A stretch of DNA of 64,000 nt, from contig NZ_JAKKFH010000008.1 of assembly GCF_022230925.1 (NCBI RefSeq), forward strand, positions 372,001 through 436,000. Reading direction: 5' to 3'. The position numbers and the translations under genes are program-made. The stretch comes from Micromonospora alfalfae. GTDB taxonomy: Bacteria > Actinomycetota > Actinomycetes > Mycobacteriales > Micromonosporaceae. Each line of letters opens with the position of its first letter. Position 1 is the first letter of the stretch. The notes below the pieces were generated by a model. It ran no database searches. It was not told where the DNA came from and saw only the letters and a program-made list of their open reading frames with translations. Positions 40,916-49,353 of this stretch are shown one piece after another.

Positions 40916-42960
40916 CACTCTCTCCTTGGGTCAAGGGGCCCGGACGGGCCCGCACTGCTACCAGGACGCCTGGTGGGCCTGGCATGCTCCGTGTCCAGAC
41001 GGGTCGACGTGCTGATCCCGTCGGGCCAGTCGACCGCCAGGTGGAGGCCGCGGCCGTCCTCGTCGAGCACGGCCCGGCATGCCTGCCCGGCCGTGGCCAC
41101 CGGCACCCTGGACAGCTCGGTGAAGGCGGCGGCCCATGCGCCCGGCCGAACGGGGTGGTCCAGCCATGGCACGACCAGCCCGTCGGCCAGGGGCCCGCCG
41201 TGCGCAACGGCGGTGACGCCGGCCGTGCCGCCGCCGTGAATGCTGTCGAGCCGGCTGGTCAGGTCGGCCCGGGTCACGACCGCCACGCCGCCGTCGACGG
41301 TGACCGTCGCATCCCCGGCAATGGCCCAGCCGCCGATCCGTAGCCTCAGCGCAGCTGCCTCGACGCCGTCGGCGAGGTCGTCGACGCGGGTCAGACGTAG
41401 TTCCCAGGGGCCGCGGACCAGCGAATACACAGTGAGGTGTCCGGCCGGCCGGGACCGGCCCACGCGGCCGCCGCCGTGGTCGCGCTGACCTGTATCCGGG
41501 TCGACCCAGTGGGCGAGGGCACGTGACCCGGCCACGCCCACGCCGTCGGTGTCGACGTGGACGGTGAGCAGGCGCATGCCGGCGCGGTGGGTGACCCGGC
41601 CCGCGTCGTCGACGAGAGTGACGGACTGGTCGAGCGGAGTGGCCCAGCCGCTGTCGTCGAGAACCGGGGTGGTGGCCGTGGAGTAGCCCAGTCGGGCGTA
41701 GAGCGGGGAATCTGAGACGGTGGCGCCCTCGACGGCGTGGTCGGTGCCGTGGTTGACGACGCGGACGATGCCGTCGGCGCGGGTGCCAGAGATCAGCCAG
41801 CCTGGCGCGCGTATCGCCCGCACCGTGTCCCGCTCCTCCACCGGTAGCGGCTCCTGGGGAGTCGTCCAGACCGGATGGTCGGCGGGTAGCGCGATGCCGA
41901 GCAGGCCCTTGCTGGCCCAGTACGGCGAGCCCGGCCCGGAGTACGACTGCGCCAGTCGCGGCCACGGCCTGTGCCAGCCGAGGGTGAGCAGGCCTCGTTC
42001 GTCCAGGGCGCCGTTGGCGACGAAGTGACGCACGATGCGGGTGGCCGCGCCACGCAACCGGCCGATGCTGACCGAGGGCACACCGGCGATGGCACCGACC
42101 CAGAACGGCGCCGCCGCGGCGAAGCGGTAGGTCAGGCTGCGCCCCTGGATCAACGGTGATCCGTCGGCGCCCACGAGCGCGACCGCGTCGCTCAGGAAGC
42201 GGTCGAGGCCGGCCAGGTCCCGTTCGCGGCGCTGCTCGGCCAGGTCCGCCGCGCCGGCCATCCGGGCCCACAGCGTCGGGTAGAGGTGCAGGGCCCAGCC
42301 CACGTAGTGGTCGTAGGCGCGGTCCGGCCCGTCGGACATCCAGCCGTCCCCGCGGACGAACCCGTCATGGGTGGTCAGGTCCTCGTTCATCTCGTCGAGC
42401 GAGTGCGGCCCGCCCACCGAACGCAGAAACGTCTGTACGACCAGCCGGAACCAGACCCAGTTGATCCGTGGGTACGTGTCGTCGCCGACTGCCGGGCGCA
42501 GATAGTCCACTACCCGCTCGCGCACCACGGACGGCAGTCGATCCCAGATCCACGGGCGGGTCATGTCCAGGACCAGCGCGATGGAGGCGGCCTCCACCTT
42601 CGCCTGGGGGTGCTCGTCCAAGCGCACCCAACGGTCTGGAGAGCTCGGGTCGGTGCCGGCGGTGATGCCTGCCGTGTACCGGGCCACGAGCTCGTCCAAG
42701 CCCACTCCCCGGGCACCTGCGATGCGGAACCCAGCCAGCAGGAAGGTGCGGGCGAAGCCCTCCAGTCCGTCGACGGCCCGCCCGTAACCGCCCTCCGGCC
42801 CGGGGAAGGTGACGAGGGAGTGTCCGGGTGAGGCGAACGGTCGGGCGGCGGCGAGCATCCGGTCGGCGAGGGCCAACCAGTCATCCCGGCTCCAGGTCGC
42901 GGCGGTGGCGACATCCGAGTCCGTCGCCGGTGCCACCTGGCCGGTCGTCCCGAACGTCAT
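40915..42960 (-). CDS. DUF2264-domain protein (polysaccharide-degradation locus)
   Basis: 681 residues from ATG 42960 without signal peptide. The N-terminal ~360 residues form the DUF2264 (alpha/alpha) domain (LEGFARTFLLAGFRIAGARG, INWVWFRLVVQTFLRSVGG, DGWMSDGPDRAYDHYVGWALHLY, YWASKGLLGIALP); the rest is beta-rich, as in heparinase-II/III-like lyases. DUF2264 proteins are recurrent in uronide and rhamnogalacturonan loci but lack a settled activity. It is the first gene of the operon, which supports a cytosolic hydrolase or lyase acting on the imported sugar. The Arg/Pro-rich last 25 residues look disordered. Confidence 0.87.
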   Translation of the reverse strand: MTFGTTGQVAPATDSDVATAATWSRDDWLALADRMLAAARPFASPGHSLVTFPGPEGGYGRAVDGLEGFARTFLLAGFRIAGARGVGLDELVARYTAGITAGTDPSSPDRWVRLDEHPQAKVEAASIALVLDMTRPWIWDRLPSVVRERVVDYLRPAVGDDTYPRINWVWFRLVVQTFLRSVGGPHSLDEMNEDLTTHDGFVRGDGWMSDGPDRAYDHYVGWALHLYPTLWARMAGAADLAEQRRERDLAGLDRFLSDAVALVGADGSPLIQGRSLTYRFAAAAPFWVGAIAGVPSVSIGRLRGAATRIVRHFVANGALDERGLLTLGWHRPWPRLAQSYSGPGSPYWASKGLLGIALPADHPVWTTPQEPLPVEERDTVRAIRAPGWLISGTRADGIVRVVNHGTDHAVEGATVSDSPLYARLGYSTATTPVLDDSGWATPLDQSVTLVDDAGRVTHRAGMRLLTVHVDTDGVGVAGSRALAHWVDPDTGQRDHGGGRVGRSRPAGHLTVYSLVRGPWELRLTRVDDLADGVEAAALRLRIGGWAIAGDATVTVDGGVAVVTRADLTSRLDSIHGGGTAGVTAVAHGGPLADGLVVPWLDHPVRPGAWAAAFTELSRVPVATAGQACRAVLDEDGRGLHLAVDWPDGISTSTRLDTEHARPTRRPGSSAGPSGPLDPRRE

Positions 42961-43053
42961 CCGTGGTCCTGTCGCATCGATCGGTCTCCGTCGACTGTGG
43001 CGAGCGGGGGGTTGCCCATGAATGTGACGTGCAGGCATCCGCAGGGTTTCCGA

Positions 43054-43082
43054 AGTAAAACGCTCACAAAGGAGCAAGTCAA
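43054..43082 (-). promoter_or_regulatory. Promoter of the uronide operon
   Basis: On the minus strand TTGACT (43082-43077), 17 bp, TTTACT (43059-43054), about 94 nt before ATG 42960. A GTGAGCG half-site, typical of LacI-family operators, lies in the spacer and could be the repression site. Confidence 0.5.
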
Positions 43083-43223
43083 TGCCCTTCCCAAACCGAT
43101 GTGAACACACTCGATCAAAAGAACGCACGATGCGCCTCGAAGTCGGCCCGGCCCCGCCTGCTGTCCGGCCGACGGCACTTGCTGCGCTCCCGCCTGCACC
43201 TCGACAGCCACAATCGCTCTGAT

Positions 43224-43237
43224 ACGATCAGAATCGT
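43224..43237. promoter_or_regulatory. Inverted repeat, candidate operator of the DeoR/LacI-type regulator
   Basis: ACGAT-CAGA-ATCGT is a perfect 5-4-5 inverted repeat about 190 bp upstream of the regulator gene, flanked by TGA and TCA. Confidence 0.35.
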
Positions 43238-43427
43238 TCACAGCCGCTCTATCAGTCCGAGGAGCCATGACCGGCGCAGACCGCTTCGCAGGCCCTCTGG
43301 CCGCGACGCGGCCGGGGCGGGCTCGTGATCCGGCTCACGATCGACATCACCGCGTTCGGCCCGGCCGGCGAGGTGGCCCGCACCATGCAAGAGCTTTCGC
43401 CGCACGAAGCGTTCCTCGGAGGTCCCC

Positions 43428-44567
43428 ATGACCAAGGACAGCCCCGTCGTCGTCACGGCGGAGGCCTCCCGAGGGCCGCTTCAGGTCGCCCGCCGCCAGC
43501 AACTGTTGGCAGCCCTGCAACGCGACGGCTCGATGCGCATCTCTGACCTGTCCCAGGTGCTCGGTGCCGCGCCGGTCACCATCCGGCGCGACATTGCCGA
43601 TCTCGCCGCCGAAGGGTTGGTTCGCCGGGTCCACGGTGGGGTCGCCCTGATCCTGCCGGACGACGTCCCGGCAGCCGACGAGCCATCCGCCGCAGGCCCG
43701 GACCCGCTGGTCGGGCGCGCCCTCGGCATGCTCGTGCCCTCCTTGGACTACTACTGGCCGGACGTGGCTCGCGGCGTCGAGGGGGCCGCCCGCGAGCTCG
43801 ACATGCGGGTGGTTCTGCGCGGCTCCTCCTACGACAGTGAGGACGACCAGCCGCAACTGGCCCGCATGGTGGGGCGGATGGGCGTCGACGCGCTGATCAT
43901 CGCGCCGAGCATGGCCGCACCGACCGCCGAGCGCACCATCGAGTGGCTCGACCAGGTCGGCGTCCCGGTTGTCCTGCTGGAACGCACCGCCACGGTAGGC
44001 AGCCACCACGCGGTCCTGGAGTCGGTGGTCACCGACCACGCGCTCGGTGCGGCAATGGCGGTGCGTCACCTCACCTCGCTCGGACACCGCAAGGTCGGCC
44101 TGGTGCTCGACGCCAACAGCCCCACCAGCCAGCACGTGCGGCGCGGCTGGCTCGACGCCGCTACCGAGTGCGGCCTCGACCCGGACGCCGCGGTGATGGC
44201 TGTTGTACCCGGCGCACGGTCGTCCGAGCGAGACACGGTACTCAACGGCATCCTCGACCAGTGCCAGGCGACCGGGACGACGGCGCTGCTGGTGCACGCT
44301 GACGCCGAGGCGATAGCGCTGGTGCAGCACTGCGAGGAGCGACACCTGTCCGTTCCCGGCGACCTCTCCATCGTGGCGTACGACGACGAGGTCGCCGGGC
44401 TCTTCAGCCCGCCGCTGACGGCGGTCCGACCGCCGCGACGCTCGATCGGACGAGCCGCCGTGCGTCTCGTCGCCGACCGGCTCACCGACCCCGAGCGTCC
44501 CACCCACCGGATCGTCATCAGCCCATCGCTGCGGGTCCGAGGGTCGACCGCGCCGCCACCCGCGTAG
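43428..44567 (+). CDS. Hybrid regulator: DeoR-type HTH with LacI/GalR-type sugar-binding domain
   Basis: 379 residues from ATG 43428, with CGGAGG upstream. The N terminus is a DeoR-like winged helix (VARRQQLLAALQRDGSMRISDLSQVLGAAPVTIRRDIADLAAEGLVRRVHGG, about 20-71). The remainder (about 95-370) is a periplasmic-binding-protein fold as in LacI (GMLVPSLDYYWPDVARGVEGAAREL, VTDHALGAAMAVRHLTSLGHRKVGLVL, LSIVAYDDEVAGLFSPPLTAVRPPRRSIGRAAVRLV). The effector is likely the imported uronide or a breakdown product. It is divergent from the operon it probably represses. Confidence 0.9.
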   Translation: MTKDSPVVVTAEASRGPLQVARRQQLLAALQRDGSMRISDLSQVLGAAPVTIRRDIADLAAEGLVRRVHGGVALILPDDVPAADEPSAAGPDPLVGRALGMLVPSLDYYWPDVARGVEGAARELDMRVVLRGSSYDSEDDQPQLARMVGRMGVDALIIAPSMAAPTAERTIEWLDQVGVPVVLLERTATVGSHHAVLESVVTDHALGAAMAVRHLTSLGHRKVGLVLDANSPTSQHVRRGWLDAATECGLDPDAAVMAVVPGARSSERDTVLNGILDQCQATGTTALLVHADAEAIALVQHCEERHLSVPGDLSIVAYDDEVAGLFSPPLTAVRPPRRSIGRAAVRLVADRLTDPERPTHRIVISPSLRVRGSTAPPPA

Positions 44568-44576
44568 GCGGTCTCC

Positions 44577-44601
44577 CCCGGCCCGAAACGTTCGGGCCGG
44601 G
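44577..44601 (+). terminator. Terminator after the hybrid regulator gene
   Basis: A perfect 11-bp stem (44577-44587 with 44591-44601) and 3-nt loop ACG begin 10 nt after the stop codon. The following ~290 bp to the next start show no gene. Confidence 0.75.
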
Positions 44602-44892
44602 CAGGCCGGGGTGATCCGGGCCGTTCACCTGACCCAGGCGGGTCGGCCGTGACCCTGCAGTCGTGGCCGCGGACGGGCCGGTGCCGGACGGACCGGCGGA
44701 TGCGCCCACCCGGCCCGCACAGCGACATGACCGGTTCGCCGATCACTGAGCAGCCGGGTGGCGGCCAGCCAGCCTCCACAGCAGACGTGGTGCGGTGACA
44801 TCCCGCCTAGGAGCGCTCCCATCACCGGATGCGATTACGTGAGCACATCGCTACGATGGGTCAGCAATCCAGAGGGAAGGGGTCGTGCTCGC

Positions 44893-46038
44893 GTGCGAAG
44901 TCCCGTCACCGAGACCGCGTCGGCGTCTGCGCCGGGCCGATCCGCGCCGCTTGCGGCCGGCCGGCTGCGTAGGCTCGCCCGGCGGCTGGTGCTGATCGCG
45001 GCCGCCGTCGGGGCCGGTTTCGTCGTGGCTACCCTGTTTCAGGGGCCGGCCGCCGCCGACGGGATGCGCAGCGGGTCCGGTGACGAGCCTCATCGGAGGA
45101 TCGGCGCTCTGGTCGAGTCGGTCGCGCGGCTCACGATCGCCGAGCGCCCCAACCAGGACCGCCAACGAGCCGCGACTGCCGACGACAGTCGCCGCCCCGG
45201 GCCCCGTACCCCGCTGGCAGGGCCGACCGGTGTCGCCACCGGCCCCCGCGACAAGCCACCCTCGACGGAGCCTCGACTGTCGACGGCTGCGTCGAGGCTC
45301 GGCGCACCCGTTTCACCCGGCTCGGCGACGGAGCGCGAAAAGCTCCGGCCGACCTCCGTAGCCCGTGCGGCTCATCGTGTCGGGCTGACGCAGCCGCCCG
45401 CCGATCCACCAGTTAAGCCAGCCACCGTCGCACCCAGGCCACCCGCGCCGCGCGGACCAGGCGATCTACCAGTGTTGGGCCTGATCACCGCTCCCCTGCC
45501 GCACGTCGTCGACATCGTGAGCGCGGTGCCGATCAGGCCCGTCGTCTTGGGGCTCCTCCGGGTCGCCGATGCCGTTCTACCACCCCCTCTCTGCCCGGTG
45601 ATCGTTCCGGCGGTGATACCTGCGCTGCCCGCTCCTCCAGCGCTCGGGCCGACCGCCGTGCCGGTGACCGAGCCAGCTCCCGTGCTGACAGTTCCGACGC
45701 CACCGGCAGGTCCGGCGCTGACCCCCGTACGCGTCGCAGCGCCGCCGGCCCCGGCCGCGCCACCGCCGATGTCCGTCGTCGGCCCCGCGTGGGCCACGGC
45801 CCCGACGGGGCACCTCGCCGCCCGCCCGGCACCGGTGGCCGCGCCGGCAGTGCTTCCCGGTGAGCCCGTCGCACCCGCCGACCAGGACGCCGCCGGCATT
45901 GACAACGGATCGACGCCTGCACCAGGGCTGGTCCGACCGCTCGACCGGTATTCGCCCCGCGATGCCGGGCAATCCTGCGATCTCGTGCCGCTTCTGGTCG
46001 AGAGCCGAACTCCGTCTGCGATCGCCCGCCCAGGCTGA
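44893..46038 (+). CDS. Proline/alanine-rich secreted or surface protein of unknown function
   Basis: 381 residues from GTG 44893 (GGGAAGGGG upstream). An N-terminal hydrophobic helix after Arg-rich residues (RLRRLARRLVLIAAAVGAGFVVATLFQGPAAADG) looks like a signal peptide with an AAA-D cleavage site. The rest is dominated by Pro and Ala in PAP/PPAP runs (about 150-350) with little predicted fold. Such low-complexity wall-spanning proteins are common in actinomycetes. It is next to two NarL-type regulators, but no functional link is visible. The end of the frame (RYSPRDAGQSCDLVPLLVES) is of less typical composition. Confidence 0.55.
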   Translation: MRSPVTETASASAPGRSAPLAAGRLRRLARRLVLIAAAVGAGFVVATLFQGPAAADGMRSGSGDEPHRRIGALVESVARLTIAERPNQDRQRAATADDSRRPGPRTPLAGPTGVATGPRDKPPSTEPRLSTAASRLGAPVSPGSATEREKLRPTSVARAAHRVGLTQPPADPPVKPATVAPRPPAPRGPGDLPVLGLITAPLPHVVDIVSAVPIRPVVLGLLRVADAVLPPPLCPVIVPAVIPALPAPPALGPTAVPVTEPAPVLTVPTPPAGPALTPVRVAAPPAPAAPPPMSVVGPAWATAPTGHLAARPAPVAAPAVLPGEPVAPADQDAAGIDNGSTPAPGLVRPLDRYSPRDAGQSCDLVPLLVESRTPSAIARPG

Positions 46039-46235
46039 GGCCTGTCGACCGACAGCGGTTGCTGGCCCGAGCGGCCTGCTCCACCCGCTGATCGGTCGAT
46101 CAGTGCCCGCGCCCGTCCGCCGCGACGATGCCGCGGGCCGATGCCCACACGTCTGTAGCGCACGACGCCCGGACCAACCCGTGGACGTTCCGGGATCGGT
46201 GGCCGTCGTGGCGCATACCGGAGATCGGAGAAAAC

Positions 46236-46844
46236 GTGGTGATCCACGTTGTTGTCGCCGAGGACATGGGTTTGCTCCGCGGGGCGCTCTGCGCCGCGCT
46301 GTCACGCGAGGAGGACATGGAGGTGGTCGCCGACGTCGATGGTGTCGGTGAACTGTTGACTGTGGTCCGGCGGTGCCGACCACAGGTGGTGGTGCTGGCA
46401 CTGACACCGGAGCTGCCCGACCCGGTGGAGGTGGTCGCCCGGATCGACGTCGAGGCGCCGCACGCCGCCGTGTTGGCGATGAGCCCTCGGTGGAGTCCGG
46501 CGTTGGTGGAGGCGGCGTTGGCAGCCGGCGCGCGCGGCCTGGTCGGGAAGGACTGTTCGCTGGCCGAGCTGGTGCGCGCGATCCGCGCGCTCGCGGCCGG
46601 GGAACGGGCGATCGACCCGGCCGCGGCGATCGCGGTGCTGAGTCCCCCGGAGATGCCGTTGACGCCTCGGGAGATGGACGTGCTGCGAATGGCGGCCGAA
46701 GGGCTGCCACTGAAGGAGATCGCCGTCCGCCTCTACCTGGCACACGGAACGGTGCGCAATCACCTGTCGGTGATTCTGCGCAAGACCGGGGCCCGCAACC
46801 GGTTGGAGGCGGTGTCACGCGCGCGGCGTAACGGCTGGCTGTGA
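46236..46844 (+). CDS. NarL/RamR-like regulator with degenerate receiver (no phosphoacceptor Asp)
   Basis: 202 residues from GTG 46236 (alternative GTG 46239). The receiver keeps the acidic pair Glu9-Asp10, but the phosphoacceptor position reads QVVVLALTPEL, with Ala55 instead of Asp. A C-terminal LuxR-type helix-turn-helix (LTPREMDVLRMAAEGLPLKEIAVRLYLAHGTVRNHLSVILRKTGARNRLEAV, about 138-190) is intact. It cannot be activated by the usual phosphorylation and may be regulated by ligand or oligomerisation. Given the neighbouring SapB-type cluster, it could correspond to RamR, the orphan regulator of ram genes in Streptomyces (inference). Confidence 0.85.
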   Translation: MVIHVVVAEDMGLLRGALCAALSREEDMEVVADVDGVGELLTVVRRCRPQVVVLALTPELPDPVEVVARIDVEAPHAAVLAMSPRWSPALVEAALAAGARGLVGKDCSLAELVRAIRALAAGERAIDPAAAIAVLSPPEMPLTPREMDVLRMAAEGLPLKEIAVRLYLAHGTVRNHLSVILRKTGARNRLEAVSRARRNGWL

Positions 46845-46849
46845 CCGTC

Positions 46850-46885
46850 GAGGGCGGGTCCGGTGAAGATGACCGACCCGCCCTC
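46850..46885 (+). terminator. Terminator after the first regulator
   Basis: A perfect 11-bp stem (46850-46860 with 46875-46885) and 14-nt loop lie 6 nt after the stop codon. Confidence 0.7.
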
Positions 46886-46963
46886 GTCGCCGTGCGGCCC
46901 CACCGGATGCGTGTTTGAATGTTGACGTTGTGTGATCACCATCGGAGTGCGGGAAGGTTCATC

Positions 46964-47548
46964 GTGATCCGTACCTTGCTCGCCTTGGACGGTGCCCTGG
47001 TTCTGGGCGCGCTGTCGTTCGTCCTCGCCGCCGAGGAGGACATCCGCGTCGTGGCGGAGGTGGATAGCGGCGACGCGGTCTCCGCGGCCGTCCACGCTCA
47101 ATGCCCCGACGTCGTGGTGGCCGACCTCGATCTCGTCGAGCAGGTCGATCCCGACCGCCTCGGCAAGTGCCCCGTCCTGGTGCTGGCCCACCCCCATCGG
47201 GCCCGGCGGCTGCGAGGCATGCTGTGCCCGACCAGGGCGGTCGGCATCCTGCGCAGTGACGCCGCCCCCCAGCGGGTCATCGACGGGATCCGCCGGCTCG
47301 CCCGCCGGGAGCCAGTGCTCGACGCGGATCTCGTCGTCGCGGCGCTGCACTCGGACGGCCCACTGACCAGCCGCGAGACGGAGGTGTTGAGGCTGACGGC
47401 CGCAGGGGCGCCGGTCGCGGAGGTGGCGGTGTCGCTCGGGCTCACCCGTGGCACCGTCCGCAATCACCTCGGACGGATCGCCCGCAAGGTGGGCGCGCGT
47501 ACCCGGGTGGAGGCCGTGCGGATGGCCGGCGAGGCGGGCTGGATCTGA
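46964..47548 (+). CDS. NarL/RamR-like regulator with partly degenerate receiver
   Basis: 194 residues from GTG 46964 (GGGAAGG upstream). The receiver retains Asp54 (PDVVVADLDL) but lost one residue of the acidic pair (LLALDGALV; Leu8-Asp9 where Asp-Asp is usual). The region after strand 4 (LVLAHPHRARRLRGMLCPTRAVGILRS) is shortened. The LuxR-type HTH (LTSRETEVLRLTAAGAPVAEVAVSLGLTRGTVRNHLGRIARKVGARTRVEAVRMAG) resembles that of the upstream regulator, suggesting gene duplication. It converges on the lanthipeptide transporter genes and is a second candidate RamR-like activator. Confidence 0.85.
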   Translation: MIRTLLALDGALVLGALSFVLAAEEDIRVVAEVDSGDAVSAAVHAQCPDVVVADLDLVEQVDPDRLGKCPVLVLAHPHRARRLRGMLCPTRAVGILRSDAAPQRVIDGIRRLARREPVLDADLVVAALHSDGPLTSRETEVLRLTAAGAPVAEVAVSLGLTRGTVRNHLGRIARKVGARTRVEAVRMAGEAGWI

Positions 47549-47567
47549 GCCGCGCCGTCGGCGCGGC
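47549..47567. terminator. Convergent terminator between regulator and lanthipeptide operon
   Basis: A perfect 8-bp stem GCCGCGCC/GGCGCGGC with a GTC loop occupies most of the 26-bp gap between the two converging stop codons. Confidence 0.6.
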
Positions 47568-47574
47568 TGCGCTG

Positions 47575-49353
47575 TCAGCCCCGCCGCGTCGACGCCGCCG
47601 GGGACGGCACCATCGAGTCGTCCCAGCAGCCGACGAGCGCCCGGTAGGTGGCCGAGCGGGCCAACAACTGTTCGTGCGTCCCCACCACGGGCTCGTCGCC
47701 GTCGAGGACCAGCACCCGACCGGCCCGCAGCGCGGAACTGATCCGGTGCGCGATCACCACCAGGCTGCCGGGCCGCCGGGCGAAGGCGGCCTCGACCGTC
47801 GCTTCCAGCACCGGGTCCAGGTGACAGGTCGCCTCGTCGAGGACCACCAACGGGGCGGGTGCCAGCCAGGCCCGAGCCGCCGCGATGAGCTGCCGCTCGC
47901 CGGCGGAGAGCAGGGCCGGCGCGACCTGCGCGCCCAGGCCGCCCAGGCGGGACGCCAGGGGACGCGCACCGAGCGCGTCCAGGGCGACCTCCAGCGTGTC
48001 ATCGTCGGCGTCCGGCCGGAGGTAGCGGAGGTTGTCGGCGAGACTGCCGGTGAAGACGTACGCCTCCTGGGGCACCAGCACTCGCATCCGGGCGAGAACG
48101 GCCGGCTCAGCCTCGGCGACCGGCATGCCGGCCAGGTGGACCGTGCCTGCCTGCGGCGGCACCAGACCGGCCATCAGGGCGGCCAGTGTGGACTTGCCCG
48201 CACCGCTCGGGCCCACCACGGCGAGATGGCCCCGGTCGGCCAGCGTCAGCGAGAAGTTCAGCAGGACGGGCCGGGCGCCCGGGCCGTAGCCGAAGGTCAG
48301 TCCCCGTACCTCGATGGCTGGTGGACGATCGGCCGGACCGGCGGGTGGTCGACGGTGGGGCGTCCCGGCGGCGAGGGCTGGCGGGCGCTGGTCGTCGGAG
48401 ACCGGACAGGTGCGCAGGATGTTCTCCAGGGTTACCGCGTAACGGAGCCCGCCGCCGCCGAGGCCCTGCACCAATGTGTGCAGCGCGGGCTGCAGCCCGG
48501 TGGAGACGTAGATCAGCGCCCCCAGCACCGCGCCGGCGGTGAGACCACGCTCGACCAGCCACGGGGCGGTCACCATCAGCACCAGCAGTGGCAGCCAGCC
48601 GCCGATGCCGAGGCTGAGGCTGCGGATCGCCGCCATCCGGGCGAGCATGCGTTCGGCGGCGGCCTGCTCCGACACCCACCGTGCCACCTCCGCCGTCACA
48701 CGTGTCTGTGCGCCGCACGCCAGCACGTCGCGGTGACCGGCCAGCGCGGTCGCCGCCGACTGGCCGAGCTGTTCACCGGCCCGGACGTAGGCGCGCTGGT
48801 GCGTGACCATCGCCGGCAGCGCGGCGAGAAACACGACCAGACCGGCGACCAGCGGCGCGACCGCCAGCGCCGCCACCACCGGCGCCAGGGCGAGCAGGCC
48901 GAGCACTGCCGCGCCAGCGGAGAAGAGGAACCCGCGGGTCACCATCAGCAGACCGGCGAAGGTGTCGCGGATGATCTCCATCTGGTGGGTCAGCCGGGTC
49001 ACGGCGGCGCTGTCGGGACGGCCACCCGCAGTGGTGGCGTCGCGTAGCGCGCCCCGGATCACCTGAGCGGCCACCTCGTCGCGGAACGGCTCGACCACGG
49101 CGCCGAGGCTCCGGTACGTCCGACCGGTGGCCGCCGCGCCGACCAGTACGGCCACCGCGAGGACCCCCAACCAGGCCAGGCCGTTGAGGAGACGTCCGGC
49201 CAGAAAACCCTCGTCGACGGCACGGGCCACCAGGTAGCCGGCGAGCAGCGCGGGCAGCGACTCGACAAGCGACCAGCCGCCGAGCCCGGCGAGCTCACGC
49301 CGCCTGGCCCGCAGCGCCCGCCAGGTCACCCGGCGTACGCCGGCACGGCTCAC
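47575..49353 (-). CDS. ramB: ABC half-transporter, RamB-like, lanthipeptide export
   Basis: 592 residues from GTG 49353, overlapping the upstream stop by 4 bp. It has an N-terminal transmembrane region of about six helices (about 25-300) and a C-terminal ATPase: Walker A GPSGAGKST, a signature that reads LLSAGERQLIAAARA (LSAGE rather than LSGGQ), Walker B LVVLDEATC and the H-loop IAHRIS. Position and order match ramB/amfB of SapB loci, where two half-transporters act together. The altered signature suggests an asymmetric heterodimer with one weaker ATP site. The gene name is by synteny. Confidence 0.87.
   Translation of the reverse strand: MSRAGVRRVTWRALRARRRELAGLGGWSLVESLPALLAGYLVARAVDEGFLAGRLLNGLAWLGVLAVAVLVGAAATGRTYRSLGAVVEPFRDEVAAQVIRGALRDATTAGGRPDSAAVTRLTHQMEIIRDTFAGLLMVTRGFLFSAGAAVLGLLALAPVVAALAVAPLVAGLVVFLAALPAMVTHQRAYVRAGEQLGQSAATALAGHRDVLACGAQTRVTAEVARWVSEQAAAERMLARMAAIRSLSLGIGGWLPLLVLMVTAPWLVERGLTAGAVLGALIYVSTGLQPALHTLVQGLGGGGLRYAVTLENILRTCPVSDDQRPPALAAGTPHRRPPAGPADRPPAIEVRGLTFGYGPGARPVLLNFSLTLADRGHLAVVGPSGAGKSTLAALMAGLVPPQAGTVHLAGMPVAEAEPAVLARMRVLVPQEAYVFTGSLADNLRYLRPDADDDTLEVALDALGARPLASRLGGLGAQVAPALLSAGERQLIAAARAWLAPAPLVVLDEATCHLDPVLEATVEAAFARRPGSLVVIAHRISSALRAGRVLVLDGDEPVVGTHEQLLARSATYRALVGCWDDSMVPSPAASTRRG

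Larger units (their letters stand above)
42961..43427. other. 467-bp divergent control region of the uronide locus
   Basis: No gene is supported. The region separates the leftward transport/degradation operon from its probable regulator. It contains a leftward promoter (43054-43082), an inverted repeat (43224-43237) and a short TGTG-AA-CACA repeat at 43100-43109, consistent with control by a LacI/DeoR-type repressor. Confidence 0.55.
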
